Shown one piece after another: positions 25,755-35,300 of a stretch of 64,000 nucleotides of DNA. How positions within the stretch are numbered: position 1 is the first letter of the stretch; each line of letters starts with the position of its first letter. Source of the stretch: Planctomycetota bacterium (GTDB taxonomy: Bacteria > Planctomycetota > Planctomycetia > Planctomycetales > Planctomycetaceae). Made by a program: the position numbers and the translations under genes. Below the pieces are notes generated by a model. The model was not told where the DNA came from and ran no database searches. It saw only the letters and a list, made by a program, of their open reading frames with translations. Where the stretch lies: NCBI GenBank assembly GCA_014584345.1, contig JACTNB010000030.1, forward strand, positions 62,001 to 126,000, given 5' to 3'.

Positions 25755-28169
25755 ATGCCCATCACTACATGCCAGGCTGTTTTCCCGTGTGCTGTTCTGC
25801 TTCTGCTGGCTCTGATAGCTCCCGTAGCGGGATATGAATCCCCCACGCCGGAGGCGAAGCCAACGCTTCCGCTGGAATCCGCTCCAATGCTGACCGGCGA
25901 CTGGGTTCCCGCGGACACGCATCGGATCGATTTCAATCAGCTCCCCAGAATTGCCAGCGAACACGTGGTGATCAGCGATGTCCACGCGACGGGGGGCGTA
26001 AACCAGCATAATTACCTGGTCCATCATGCAGGACGCTTCTGGGTCATGTGGAGTGATGGACCGGGCATCGAGGATCGTGTGGGACAGCGTGTGAAATACG
26101 CCACCAGTCGCGATGGGCGACAGTGGAGCATGCCCAGGGACCTCACCCCATCTCCTCCCGATTCCGGCCCCGATTCCCCCTATTACAACACCCGCGATGC
26201 CCGGGGCAGCCGCTGGATTTCCCGAGGTTTCTGGCAGCGCGAGGGACAACTGCTGGCCCTGGCATCCCTCGACGAAGCGGCTGGCTTTTTCGGAAAGAGT
26301 CTGGCACTCCACGCCTTCCGCTACGACGAGGCCGCGGATGACTGGGGCCACGTGGGAATCGTACACGAGAATGCCATCAATAATTTTCCGCCCCGGCAAT
26401 TGTCCTCGGGGGAGTGGATGATGTCCCGCCGCACGCATGATTACAAAACCACGGGTGTCCATTTTCTGATCGGCGGAACCAGTTCACTGCAGGCATGGGC
26501 CAGCGTTCCGGTGCATGGCTCCAACAGTGAACTGGCGGCGGAAGAGCCGCTCTGGTGGGAGCTTCCCGACAAACGCCTGGTGGCATTATTCCGGGACAAT
26601 CGCCGCGGCGGATTTCTGTATCGATCGTTTTCCAGCGATCAGGGCCGCACCTGGAGCGAGCCGGCGCGCACGAATTTCCCCGATGCCACCTCCAAGTTGC
26701 ATGGGCTCCGGTTGTCCGATGGCCGTTATGTTTTGGTTTCGAATACGAACCCCAAGCGCCGCGATCCCTTGACGATCGCGGTCAGTCGCGATGGTCTGGA
26801 ATTTGATAAACTCGGCTATCTCGTGGGGGGCCGGCATGTCGATTATCCTCATGTATTGGAACAAGCGGGGCGGCTGTATGTCGCGTTTGCGGGGAAGAAA
26901 CAAACCGTCGAGTTGTTGTCCTTTCCGCTCGAGGAACTGGAGAATCTCCCAGACCCCGTGGGTGTTCGTGACGATGCGGCAAAAACCACTCTCCGAGTGT
27001 TGACTGACTTCGAAGGAGGTTCCGCCCGCGTGCTGGGCATTGACCAGGACTCCCGTACAATTCGTCTCATGCCCGGAGGCGATCCCGCGCGAGGCTGGAA
27101 CTGCTGGTGGTCCCTCCGCGTGGAGGGTGTCCCCTCGGGCGAAACTCTAACGCTGGAACTCTCCGGGAGCGATTTACCGACGCGGAATAATGGCCTGACG
27201 ACAAACAAACCGCTGGATGCCAGTTGGTCCCTGCCCGCCCGCGCTGCCTATTCAAGCGATGAGTCGAACTGGCGGCAGACCGAGCCCGGGGAGCGAAGTG
27301 GCGCGAAAATCCGGTATCGCGTAACCGGCACGGGGGACCGCCTGTGGATTGCCTGGGGGCCTTCGTTCACCCCCCAGGACACCACCGCACTGCTGAACGC
27401 GGCCCATAAAACCCGCCCCACCGCACAACCTTTCGAGCTGGCACGTACACGCGGCGATCTGCCCGTGATGGGCCTGCGCGTGCGGGAATCGCCCCGGGAG
27501 CATCCGCCCGTCGTCTGGGTACAGGCGCGTCAACATGCCTGGGAAAGTGGCTCCAGTTGGGTGGCGCAAGGCTTTGTGGAATGGCTCGTCAGCGACGACA
27601 ACGACGCCACCTGGCTTCGCTCCCAGGCGGACGTCTATGTGATTCCGATCATGGATGTCGACAATGTCATCACGGGCAACGGCGGAAAGGAAGCTGATCC
27701 CCGTGACCATAATCGTGACTGGGACGACCAACCGGTGTATCCCGAAGTGGCGGCGACCCAGCGCTGGGTCCGCGCGTTCGCCGCCGAAAATCGCCTGCAT
27801 GTATTTCTCGATCTCCACAATCCCGCGCCGGGAGATCACCAGCCATTCTTCTTTCTTGGTCCCGACGAACTCCTCCCTGAGACCGGCAGGGTCAGCCGGA
27901 GGATCTTTCTGGAAGCGGCGAAAGCCCGCATCAACGGACCCTTGAAACTGGCGGACAAACCGCGCATCACAGGACCGGGTTACCATCCGCTTTGGAAGCA
28001 AATCAGTTGCCAATGGGTCAACGCGCACGGCAATCCCCACACCATGGCCGCCTGTCTGGAAACCTCCTGGAACACCCCCCAGAGTACAACCGTCGGCTAC
28101 AGGCAGGTTGGGCGTCAATTGGGCCAGGCCACGACCGATTTGCTGAGGCGTTCGCTCCCCAGTGAATAA
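25755..28169 (+). CDS. Secreted fusion of sialidase-like propeller and M14 carboxypeptidase
   Basis: An 804-residue exported protein with two catalytic-looking parts. A signal peptide (about 1-26, ending APVAGY) is followed to about residue 390 by a sialidase-like beta-propeller with Asp-boxes such as SRDGRQWSMP and SSDQGRTWSEP. A beta-sandwich-like linker (about 400-570, containing LTLELSGSDLP) leads to a zinc carboxypeptidase domain. Zinc ligands are H594 and E597 in RQHAWESGSSW and H688 in FLDLHNP; E769 in ACLETSWN fits the catalytic Glu, and HNRDWDD fits the substrate-binding Asn-Arg. An Arg triad of true sialidases cannot be confirmed. It probably degrades glycoprotein or peptidoglycan-like material outside the cytoplasm (inference). 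Confidence 0.8.
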   Translation: MPITTCQAVFPCAVLLLLALIAPVAGYESPTPEAKPTLPLESAPMLTGDWVPADTHRIDFNQLPRIASEHVVISDVHATGGVNQHNYLVHHAGRFWVMWSDGPGIEDRVGQRVKYATSRDGRQWSMPRDLTPSPPDSGPDSPYYNTRDARGSRWISRGFWQREGQLLALASLDEAAGFFGKSLALHAFRYDEAADDWGHVGIVHENAINNFPPRQLSSGEWMMSRRTHDYKTTGVHFLIGGTSSLQAWASVPVHGSNSELAAEEPLWWELPDKRLVALFRDNRRGGFLYRSFSSDQGRTWSEPARTNFPDATSKLHGLRLSDGRYVLVSNTNPKRRDPLTIAVSRDGLEFDKLGYLVGGRHVDYPHVLEQAGRLYVAFAGKKQTVELLSFPLEELENLPDPVGVRDDAAKTTLRVLTDFEGGSARVLGIDQDSRTIRLMPGGDPARGWNCWWSLRVEGVPSGETLTLELSGSDLPTRNNGLTTNKPLDASWSLPARAAYSSDESNWRQTEPGERSGAKIRYRVTGTGDRLWIAWGPSFTPQDTTALLNAAHKTRPTAQPFELARTRGDLPVMGLRVRESPREHPPVVWVQARQHAWESGSSWVAQGFVEWLVSDDNDATWLRSQADVYVIPIMDVDNVITGNGGKEADPRDHNRDWDDQPVYPEVAATQRWVRAFAAENRLHVFLDLHNPAPGDHQPFFFLGPDELLPETGRVSRRIFLEAAKARINGPLKLADKPRITGPGYHPLWKQISCQWVNAHGNPHTMAACLETSWNTPQSTTVGYRQVGRQLGQATTDLLRRSLPSE

Positions 28170-28227
28170 TGTCCCCTACAGCGAAGTCCTGTCGCTGAAG
28201 GAAGAGGACCTCGCAGGCCGATGCCAT

Positions 28228-28257
28228 GGAGGCTTGCAAAGCATCTTGCAAGCCTCC
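28228..28257. terminator. Perfect hairpin between convergent genes
   Basis: A perfect 12-bp stem (GGAGGCTTGCAA pairing with TTGCAAGCCTCC, loop AGCATC) sits 58 bases after the stop of the rightward peptidase fusion and 13 bases after the stop of the leftward surface protein. There is no T run on either strand, so it may be a bidirectional transcript end or stabiliser rather than a classical intrinsic terminator. Confidence 0.65.
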
Positions 28258-28270
28258 GCGGACAACGGTT

Positions 28271-29890
28271 TCACTTTTCCACCGGTTCCTCGAGACGAAT
28301 CAACAGATAGGTTTCGACACGATCGGGACCGAAGTGCACCAGCAGCGGCGCTTCGTCCTGCGTGAGGTTGTACAAGCCGGTCTCGGCGATGACGTTTTCA
28401 CTTTCGCCAATCCGAAACGCCACACGCTGGGTCTGTTGATCCACCTGACCCTGAATGGTTTGCGCGACGTCCGTTTCGGAATTGTAAAGAGTACCGCTCA
28501 GGATGCCCTGGCGATTGACAGCCAGCTGCAGTATCCGCGTGGGATCGACATCACTCTTACTTGTCGAGAGCGCGAATGTCCCCAGTGGCATCCATTCCTC
28601 GGCCTCGGCAACTTCCTGCGATTCCGGAGGAGGGACTGTCGCCAGATCCGCGGCCGACATCGCAAACTCTTCCGCCGAAGCAATCCGCTGATCGCCCAGA
28701 TAAACCGAATTATCCTGATAGATCACATTACCGCCCGTGCCGTAGTCGTAGTAGACCGGCTGGGACCATTGCGCGGGATATTGTGCCGACCAGACAAACC
28801 ATGTGCCGAACGCAGTCCACGCGGGACGCCGCCACCAGTAAGCCCAGGGATAGCGGTTGTAGTGATAACAATAATGCCAGCCGGCCACGCCATGATAATG
28901 GGTCGACCACCAGTGATCGTTGAAGCAGTTGTGATATCGCGCATAATTCCAGTTCGTTCTCACACCGCCCCCCCACTGGTTCCAGTAGTAGCGCCGTTCT
29001 GCGGGCAGTGTGGTGGCAAAGCCCGGAGGCCGATTCTGCATCACGTTCGACCAGCGATTGTGAATGTTCACGTTCGTGCTGATGTTGGTATTTACCCAAC
29101 TTGGTCTCTGGCTGATGACATTATTATTCATCCCCGGACGACTTACCCAATCGGGTCGTGTCCCGGGACGAGCGGGTCGAGTCTCCGCCAGACCGGGACG
29201 CCCCCCTGAGCCGGGTCGCGTGGGCACTGTCCCGGGCAAGGTCTGAGGTCTCAACGGTTGTTGCATGCCCAGAAAATCACTGACTCTGTCAGGGGTTGGC
29301 CGTTGCCCACCCGGAAAGGGGCGTGTTCCCGGTCGCGGTTGTGTCGGCAACGAAGGCCGAGTCCCCTCGCCGGGTCTACCCGGTCGCGTCCCGGGGAGTG
29401 TTCCTGTAATGTGGCCGGGGTATCCTGGCGGCGATGGTCTGGTCGAGGGGCGCGAGGAAAAACTCGGCACACTCGCATTCGGTCGCTGCATTTCGGTCAA
29501 ATTTCCCCCCGGTCGAGTCGTCGGCGCGGGCCGGGTTCCAGTGACGGGCCTGGAAGGTCGAGCCGTGGGGAGCGAAGGCTTCATTCCCCCCGTGGGGCGA
29601 GAAAAACCAGGCTGGGCCACCGGTCGCGAAGGTTGCACCGAGGGGCGAGAAATCGGTTGTGAAGGACGCGAGAAGTTGGGTTGCGGGGCAGGTCGCGATA
29701 CATGCGGAGCACTGATATTCGGGCGAGACATGCCCCCTCCCCCGGCTGGTCGACCTCCTCCTTGTGGCCTCCCACCGCCACGACCTCCCCCGCCGCGAGC
29801 CCCACCGCCCAGTCCGGCATGGGTCACCTCGACGCATATCCAGGAACAACAGACAAACCCCAAAATGATAGTGAATCCAATCCGGTTCAT
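28271..29890 (-). CDS. Pro/Arg/Gly-rich secreted surface protein (mu-protocadherin-like)
   Basis: A 539-residue exported protein. The signal peptide (MNRIGFTIILGFVCCSWICV, ending VTHAG) is followed by a Gly-rich stretch and then about 200 residues dominated by Pro, Arg, Ser, Thr and Gly in degenerate repeats (SRPTGGMKPSLPTARPSRP, TRPGRPGEGTRPSLPTQ). Next comes an aromatic part (HYHGVAGWHYCYHYNRYPWAY), then a compact C-terminal domain of about 130 residues. Planctomycete proteins of this pattern have been annotated as 'mu-protocadherin, putative cell-surface protein'. Function unknown; the basic Pro-rich part suits binding to an anionic surface. Its start overlaps the stop of the SnoaL-like gene by 4 bases. 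Confidence 0.75.
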   Translation of the reverse strand: MNRIGFTIILGFVCCSWICVEVTHAGLGGGARGGGGRGGGRPQGGGRPAGGGGMSRPNISAPHVSRPAPQPNFSRPSQPISRPSVQPSRPVAQPGFSRPTGGMKPSLPTARPSRPVTGTRPAPTTRPGGNLTEMQRPNASVPSFSSRPSTRPSPPGYPGHITGTLPGTRPGRPGEGTRPSLPTQPRPGTRPFPGGQRPTPDRVSDFLGMQQPLRPQTLPGTVPTRPGSGGRPGLAETRPARPGTRPDWVSRPGMNNNVISQRPSWVNTNISTNVNIHNRWSNVMQNRPPGFATTLPAERRYYWNQWGGGVRTNWNYARYHNCFNDHWWSTHYHGVAGWHYCYHYNRYPWAYWWRRPAWTAFGTWFVWSAQYPAQWSQPVYYDYGTGGNVIYQDNSVYLGDQRIASAEEFAMSAADLATVPPPESQEVAEAEEWMPLGTFALSTSKSDVDPTRILQLAVNRQGILSGTLYNSETDVAQTIQGQVDQQTQRVAFRIGESENVIAETGLYNLTQDEAPLLVHFGPDRVETYLLIRLEEPVEK

Positions 29891-30825
29891 TCGACACCCG
29901 CCCCTTCCTGAACTGGAGTTTCGGATGCTTTCACGCGGCGAACCGTCACGGGTTCCCGGGACGGTTGCAACTCCCCATTGATGGAATGACTCGTCAGTTG
30001 CACTTTGAGCGAGTTTTCCGTGATTTCACTCACAACTCGCAACGCCTCGGCAATCGTTCCATCCGCCAGGGTATGGACACTCTTCACCACCCAGGTGTCG
30101 CCATTCCGGGACCAAAAGCCCGATCCGAACGATCCATCGGAAAAAAAGGCCCAGGAACGAATTTGGCGATACTGCGGATCCCAGCCTATCACTTCCGTCC
30201 CTTCCGAAAGCGTCTCCCCATCATTCACGCTGAAGGAACGAATTAAAAACGTTCCCGAACGCGACCAGTTGCAGAAGGTTTTGACTTCATGCGAGTCGTT
30301 TTCGTCGCGCCATTCGCCGATCAACCAGGCGAGCGACTGCAAGACTTCTTGCGGACCAACCAGAGGCCGGCTGGTTTCCGTGATCGACTCCAGCAACCAC
30401 TGCTCCCCCTGTTTCACAAACAAGGCCACAAAGCTCGTGGCCTCCTCGGCTCCGTCCGCATAGATCAATTGAGTGCTTCCCGTCGCTTTCACCACACTCT
30501 CGCCAAGTGGTTTGATCTCGTGGGCGGTACCCGTCAGTTTCGCCCCCGCATGCGCGCTGAAAAACTCCTTCAGTTCGGCAACGATCTGCTCGCGACCTGA
30601 AGTCGATGTCCCGGTCGCGTGATCCGTATACACGCCCGATTCCAGCCAGAGCGAGGAAATGTCGGCTACGTTCCCTGCATTGAAGGCAGTAACGTACTTC
30701 TGCAACTGCTGGTGAATCTGGTCTTCCACCGTGGCCGTTTTCTCCACGGGCTGTGCAAGGACCGCGGGCACACACTGAAACAGCAGCAGCAAACTGGCGG
30801 CAAGGGTAAGTTGCTTCATGGGCAC
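29887..30825 (-). CDS. Secreted SnoaL/DUF4440-like protein
   Basis: A 312-residue exported protein. The signal peptide is KQLTLAASLLLLFQCVPAVLA; starts at 30825 and 30819 (MKQLTL) are both possible. Residues about 35-150 are a SnoaL-like (NTF2 fold) domain: YVTAFNAGNVADISSLWLES, then GREQIVAELKEFF and FVALFVKQGEQWLLESI, as in SgcJ/EcaC-type proteins. A second domain of about 130 residues (LAWLIGEWRDENDSHEV and GWDPQYRQIRSWAF) resembles a lipocalin-like DUF1579 fold. No enzyme activity can be assigned. It is the first gene of a coupled pair with the Pro-rich surface protein. Confidence 0.8.
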   Translation of the reverse strand: MPMKQLTLAASLLLLFQCVPAVLAQPVEKTATVEDQIHQQLQKYVTAFNAGNVADISSLWLESGVYTDHATGTSTSGREQIVAELKEFFSAHAGAKLTGTAHEIKPLGESVVKATGSTQLIYADGAEEATSFVALFVKQGEQWLLESITETSRPLVGPQEVLQSLAWLIGEWRDENDSHEVKTFCNWSRSGTFLIRSFSVNDGETLSEGTEVIGWDPQYRQIRSWAFFSDGSFGSGFWSRNGDTWVVKSVHTLADGTIAEALRVVSEITENSLKVQLTSHSINGELQPSREPVTVRRVKASETPVQEGAGVE

Positions 30826-31194
30826 ACCTCTCGGATACTCGGGAACAAGGGGAGGGGAAACGGTACCTCGCGTGCGGCGGGATTATGCCGCCAACCTTTC
30901 GTATCTTCAGTATCTCCCGCAGAAAAAAATATACCAGTGATAAATTTACCATACATTCCACTGTTGCCGATCCCGATCCGCAACCACCTCGGCGACGGAT
31001 TCACGATACCATCACAAACGCGGATATCCTGGCCCCACACCACTCTCTCCCCAAACTCCCCCGTCTCCTGTTGCATAGGGGGCAGACATGTGGGATAGTC
31101 AATTACAGCAACTGGCGCGATCCTTGGGGCATCCCCAACCAGGCGCAACAGTTCGAACCGAAACTTCCGCCATACCAGAACAGGAGCGTTGACC
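30826..31194. promoter_or_regulatory. Divergent promoter region, SnoaL-like / fbaB
   Basis: About 370 bases between a leftward and a rightward gene. They should carry both promoters. I see no clear operator, riboswitch-like structure or open frame worth calling. Confidence 0.4.
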
Positions 31195-32247
31195 ATGTCT
31201 CAATGGATTACGGAATTATTGGGTGAAGAGGCCAACGGCCTCCTCGGACATGCCTGCCAGACCATCGATCGGAACCGACTCTCGCTGCCTGGCGGCGATT
31301 TCGTCGACCGCGTCTGGACGAACAGCGATCGGAACGAGCGCGTCCTCCGCAGCCTGGCAACTCTGTTCGGGCACGGCCGACTGGCGGGAACAGGCTATGT
31401 CTCGATCCTGCCCGTCGATCAGGGGGTCGAACATTCCGCGGGCGCGTCGTTTGCCATCAACCCCGATTACTTCGATCCGGAAAACATCGTCAAACTCGCC
31501 ATGGAGGGAGGCTGCAACGCGGTCGCCTCCACGCTGGGCGTGCTTGGAATCCTTTCCCGCAAGTATGCCCATCGAATTCCCTTTCTGGTCAAGTTAAATC
31601 ACAACGAGTTGCTCACCTATCCCAATTCCTACGACCAGGTGCTGTTTGGCTCGGTCAAACGCGCCTACGATATGGGCGCGGTCGCCGTCGGTGCCACTAT
31701 TTATTTCGGATCCCAGGAATCCCGGCGGCAGATTGTCGAAATCTCCCAGGCTTTCCAACAGGCCCACGAACTGGGCATGGCTTGCGTCCTCTGGTGTTAC
31801 CTGCGAAATTCCGCCTTCAAGACGGACAAGGATTACCACGTGAGTGCCGACCTGACCGGACAAGCCAATCATCTGGGTGCCACCTTGCAGGCCGACATCA
31901 TCAAACAGAAACAGGCAGAGAACAACGGCGGATTTCGTGCCGTCAAATTCGGCAAAACCAGCGATCGCGTCTATGACGAACTGACGTCCGACCATCCCAT
32001 CGATCTGTGCCGTTATCAGGTTGCCAACTGTTATATGGGACGCGTCGGACTGATCAACTCCGGCGGCTCATCGGCCGGAGCCTCCGATCTGGCTCAGGCT
32101 GTGAAAACCGCCATCATCAACAAACGCGCGGGAGGCATGGGACTGATCAGCGGTCGCAAGGCGTTTCAGCGCCCCATGGCCGAAGGCGTCAAGCTGCTCA
32201 ACTGTATTCAGGACGTTTATCTGGACGAAGCGATCACCATCGCCTGA
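31195..32247 (+). CDS. fbaB: Fructose-bisphosphate aldolase class I (FbaB type)
   Basis: A 350-residue Schiff-base aldolase that splits fructose-1,6-bisphosphate into the two triose phosphates in glycolysis and gluconeogenesis. AGGAG stands nine bases before the ATG at 31195. It matches E. coli FbaB along its length, including [61 protein letters not shown] and the end [17 protein letters not shown]. The length is also the same. No frameshift or missing block is seen. The divergent neighbour is unrelated. Confidence 0.97.
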   Translation: MSQWITELLGEEANGLLGHACQTIDRNRLSLPGGDFVDRVWTNSDRNERVLRSLATLFGHGRLAGTGYVSILPVDQGVEHSAGASFAINPDYFDPENIVKLAMEGGCNAVASTLGVLGILSRKYAHRIPFLVKLNHNELLTYPNSYDQVLFGSVKRAYDMGAVAVGATIYFGSQESRRQIVEISQAFQQAHELGMACVLWCYLRNSAFKTDKDYHVSADLTGQANHLGATLQADIIKQKQAENNGGFRAVKFGKTSDRVYDELTSDHPIDLCRYQVANCYMGRVGLINSGGSSAGASDLAQAVKTAIINKRAGGMGLISGRKAFQRPMAEGVKLLNCIQDVYLDEAITIA

Positions 32248-32354
32248 TATCAACAAACTGCGCACGGTGCCTGGTCGCGCTTTGCCCGAGACGGCAAGCA
32301 TGAATGAAACGATCCCCACCGATGTTCTCCCGGAATGCCACGGATACGAGTCTC

Positions 32355-35300
32355 ATGCCGCGAAACGCCTTATGCTTGCTGTTTGTGCTGGGAATGAATG
32401 TCTTTGGTTTATTGTTGCCACTACCTGATCCCGGCGGACGCCAGCTCTGGGCCGAGACACCTCCCACTACCCCGATGTACCGCTGGGAACTTACCGCGGA
32501 GCACGTCGACGCGACCCGTTTCAAGCCACTCGCGGGTGACCTGCCCGCAACCCTGACGGCCGAAGAACCCCGCTTCAGTCCGCAGCTACCCTGCGGCCTG
32601 TCCCTGGTCGCCGAGGGAAAACAACCGCAGCATCTGGTGGTCAGCCCGCCCCTTCGGAATATCAAGCTCCCCGAAAAAGCCATCACCGTGGCGGCTTGGG
32701 TTCAAGTCGACAAGCCCCTCCCCTGGGGAGGTCTCGTCGGCGCGTTGCAGGACAACGGCAGCGACGAAAAAGGCTGGCTGCTGGGGTATCGCAACAGCCA
32801 GTTCTGCTTCGCGATCAACAGTCGCGGTTCCTCGAAGTTGACATACCTGAACGCTCCCCGCCCGTTCGATCCGGGAATCTGGTATTTCGTGGTCGGGACA
32901 TACGACGGCACGGAACAGCGTCTGTACGTGGATGGCGCCTTGGCAGCCACGGCCCGGGAACAACAGGGGGACATCGTCATGCCAGAAGACACGACATTCG
33001 TCCTTGGTGCCTACCGCGACAAGGATGAACTCTATGGTTTGACGGGCCAACTGGAGCAAATCAGCCTTTGGAATCGCGCCTTGACGGAAGCGGAGATTCA
33101 GTCGGAATTTCAGACGAGAAAAACTCGATTTCCCGATATTGATCCCGTTGTTTCGCAAGTGTCCGACTGGCCCACCTGGCAACGGAACAATCAGCGTACC
33201 GGAATGTCCCCCGACCCGCTGCAATTTCCGCTGGCGCGGAAGTGGACCTTCGTTCCCAGGCATCCTCCCGCGCCGGCCTGGCCTCCTCCCGCCCGGCAGG
33301 ATTTATGGAATCGCAAAACCAATCTCAGCCCGCGGGTGGTGTTCGATCGCGCGTATCACGTCGTCTGCGCGGGTGATGCCGTGATTTTCGGGTCCTCTTC
33401 CGATGACCGCGTCACCTGCCTGGACGCCGAAACAGGAGAACCACGCTGGACCTATTTCGCCGAGGCGCCGGTCCGTCTGGCACCCACCATCGTGAAGGAG
33501 CGCGTGCTGTTTGGCTGCGACGACGGTCGAGTCCATTGTGTCCATCTCGAACATGGCGCATTACTCTGGCGGTTTAATGCCTTCCCCAACGACCGGCGGC
33601 TTCCCGGGAACGGCCGTATGATCAGCCATCGTCCGATACGCACCGGCGTCGTTGTGGAAGAGGATATCGCCTGGTTTTGTGCCGGCCTGTTTCCCAATCA
33701 AGGCGTCGAACAGTTCGCGGTTTCCTTGCAGGACGGGCGTTTGCTGGCACGAGAAGTCGTCGCGGCCTCGCCCCAGGGGTATTTGGAACTGCGCGGGGGG
33801 CGCTTGTTCATTCCGACCGGCCGCGATCCCGCCGGTGCCTTTTCCTCGACCCTGCTGCGGAGAGGCAAAACCACTGGCAAGGAGGCCAGTGAACTGGCAC
33901 AACAGTTTCGCCATGCCTTCATCGGCGCGGGCGACGTGCGGATTGGCGGAGGCGAAGGCATCGTGCAGGCGATGTCAGCAGAGGACGGGAACATCCTCTG
34001 GAAGGAGACGATTGAGGGGACCGTCTGGGCGCTCGCAACCGCGCGGGGAAAACTGTTTGTCAGCAGCGATTCCGGACGTATCGATTGTTATGCCACTCCC
34101 CATGCCGATCAGAAATTCGGCACCGTGATCAAGGAACAAACCGAAATTCCCGCGCGGGACAATCCCCACGTGGATGCTGCCCGCGTGGCCCGCTGGGTCG
34201 CGCTCGCGGAGAGTCCCCGCGGCTGGTGCCTGGCTGCCACCGCCGATCCCGACTGGCTCGCCGAACTGGCACGGCAATCGGAATGGCGGATCCTGGGTAT
34301 CGCCACGGACGAAATCCAGGCCCATCAGGCGCGGCAGCGACTGGCAGCCAGGGGATTATACGGGCAGCGGATCGCCATCCATGTTCTGGACGCCGGACAA
34401 CCGCTCCCCTATTCCGATTACCTGTTCAATTGCGTGCTGGGGCCGAAATGTTTTGGATCGGAACATGCCGACGCCTTCCCACACGCCGAATTCAAACGCG
34501 TCTTACGCCCCGTCGGGGGCGTGCTCTGGCTCGACCAGACCGATCCCCCGGCCTACCGTCGAGACCCCCTGCCTGGAACGGGTCAGTGGACCCACCTCTA
34601 CGCCAACCCGGCCAATACCGCCTGCAGTGGCGACCTGCACGATTATACGCAACTGCAACTTCAATGGTTCGGTGAACCAGGCCCCCGCGAAATGATCGAT
34701 CGCCATCACCGCACCAGTGCCCCCCTGTTTGCCGCGGGGCGGTTATTTATTCCCGGGAACGACCGCGTTTACGCTGTCGATGCCTACAATGGCACTCCAC
34801 TCTGGGAACGGGAAATCCCCAATTCCCGCAGAATTGCCGTCTTCCGCGATTGCTCGCAAATGGTCGCCTCCGATCACCATCTGTTTGTCGCAACCGCCGA
34901 TCAGTGCCTGGTGCTGAACGCGCTCACGGGGGATATCCAACAATCCTTCCCGGTCCCGGGCAATGATTCAGGCAAGCTCCACTGGGGCTACCTGGCCCAT
35001 CTCCCCGATGCCGATCTGCTCATCGGCAGTGGGACGCACCCCGAGGCCTCGCGCCGCGAAATCAGTCGGGACGTCGCAGCCAAGGAAACGTTCTGGGATT
35101 TCGTCCCGCTGGTCGGGAGCACACAACTGTTTGCCCTCTATGCCGCCACCGGACAAACCCGCTGGTCCTATCGGTCCCAGGAGGGACTCCTGATCAACCC
35201 TACTCTGGCGATTGCCGACGGCATGCTCTGGTTCGTGGAAAGTGGCAATCCCGATACCTTGAACGCCGCAATTGGTCGCGCCACCGCGAACGAATTGCTC

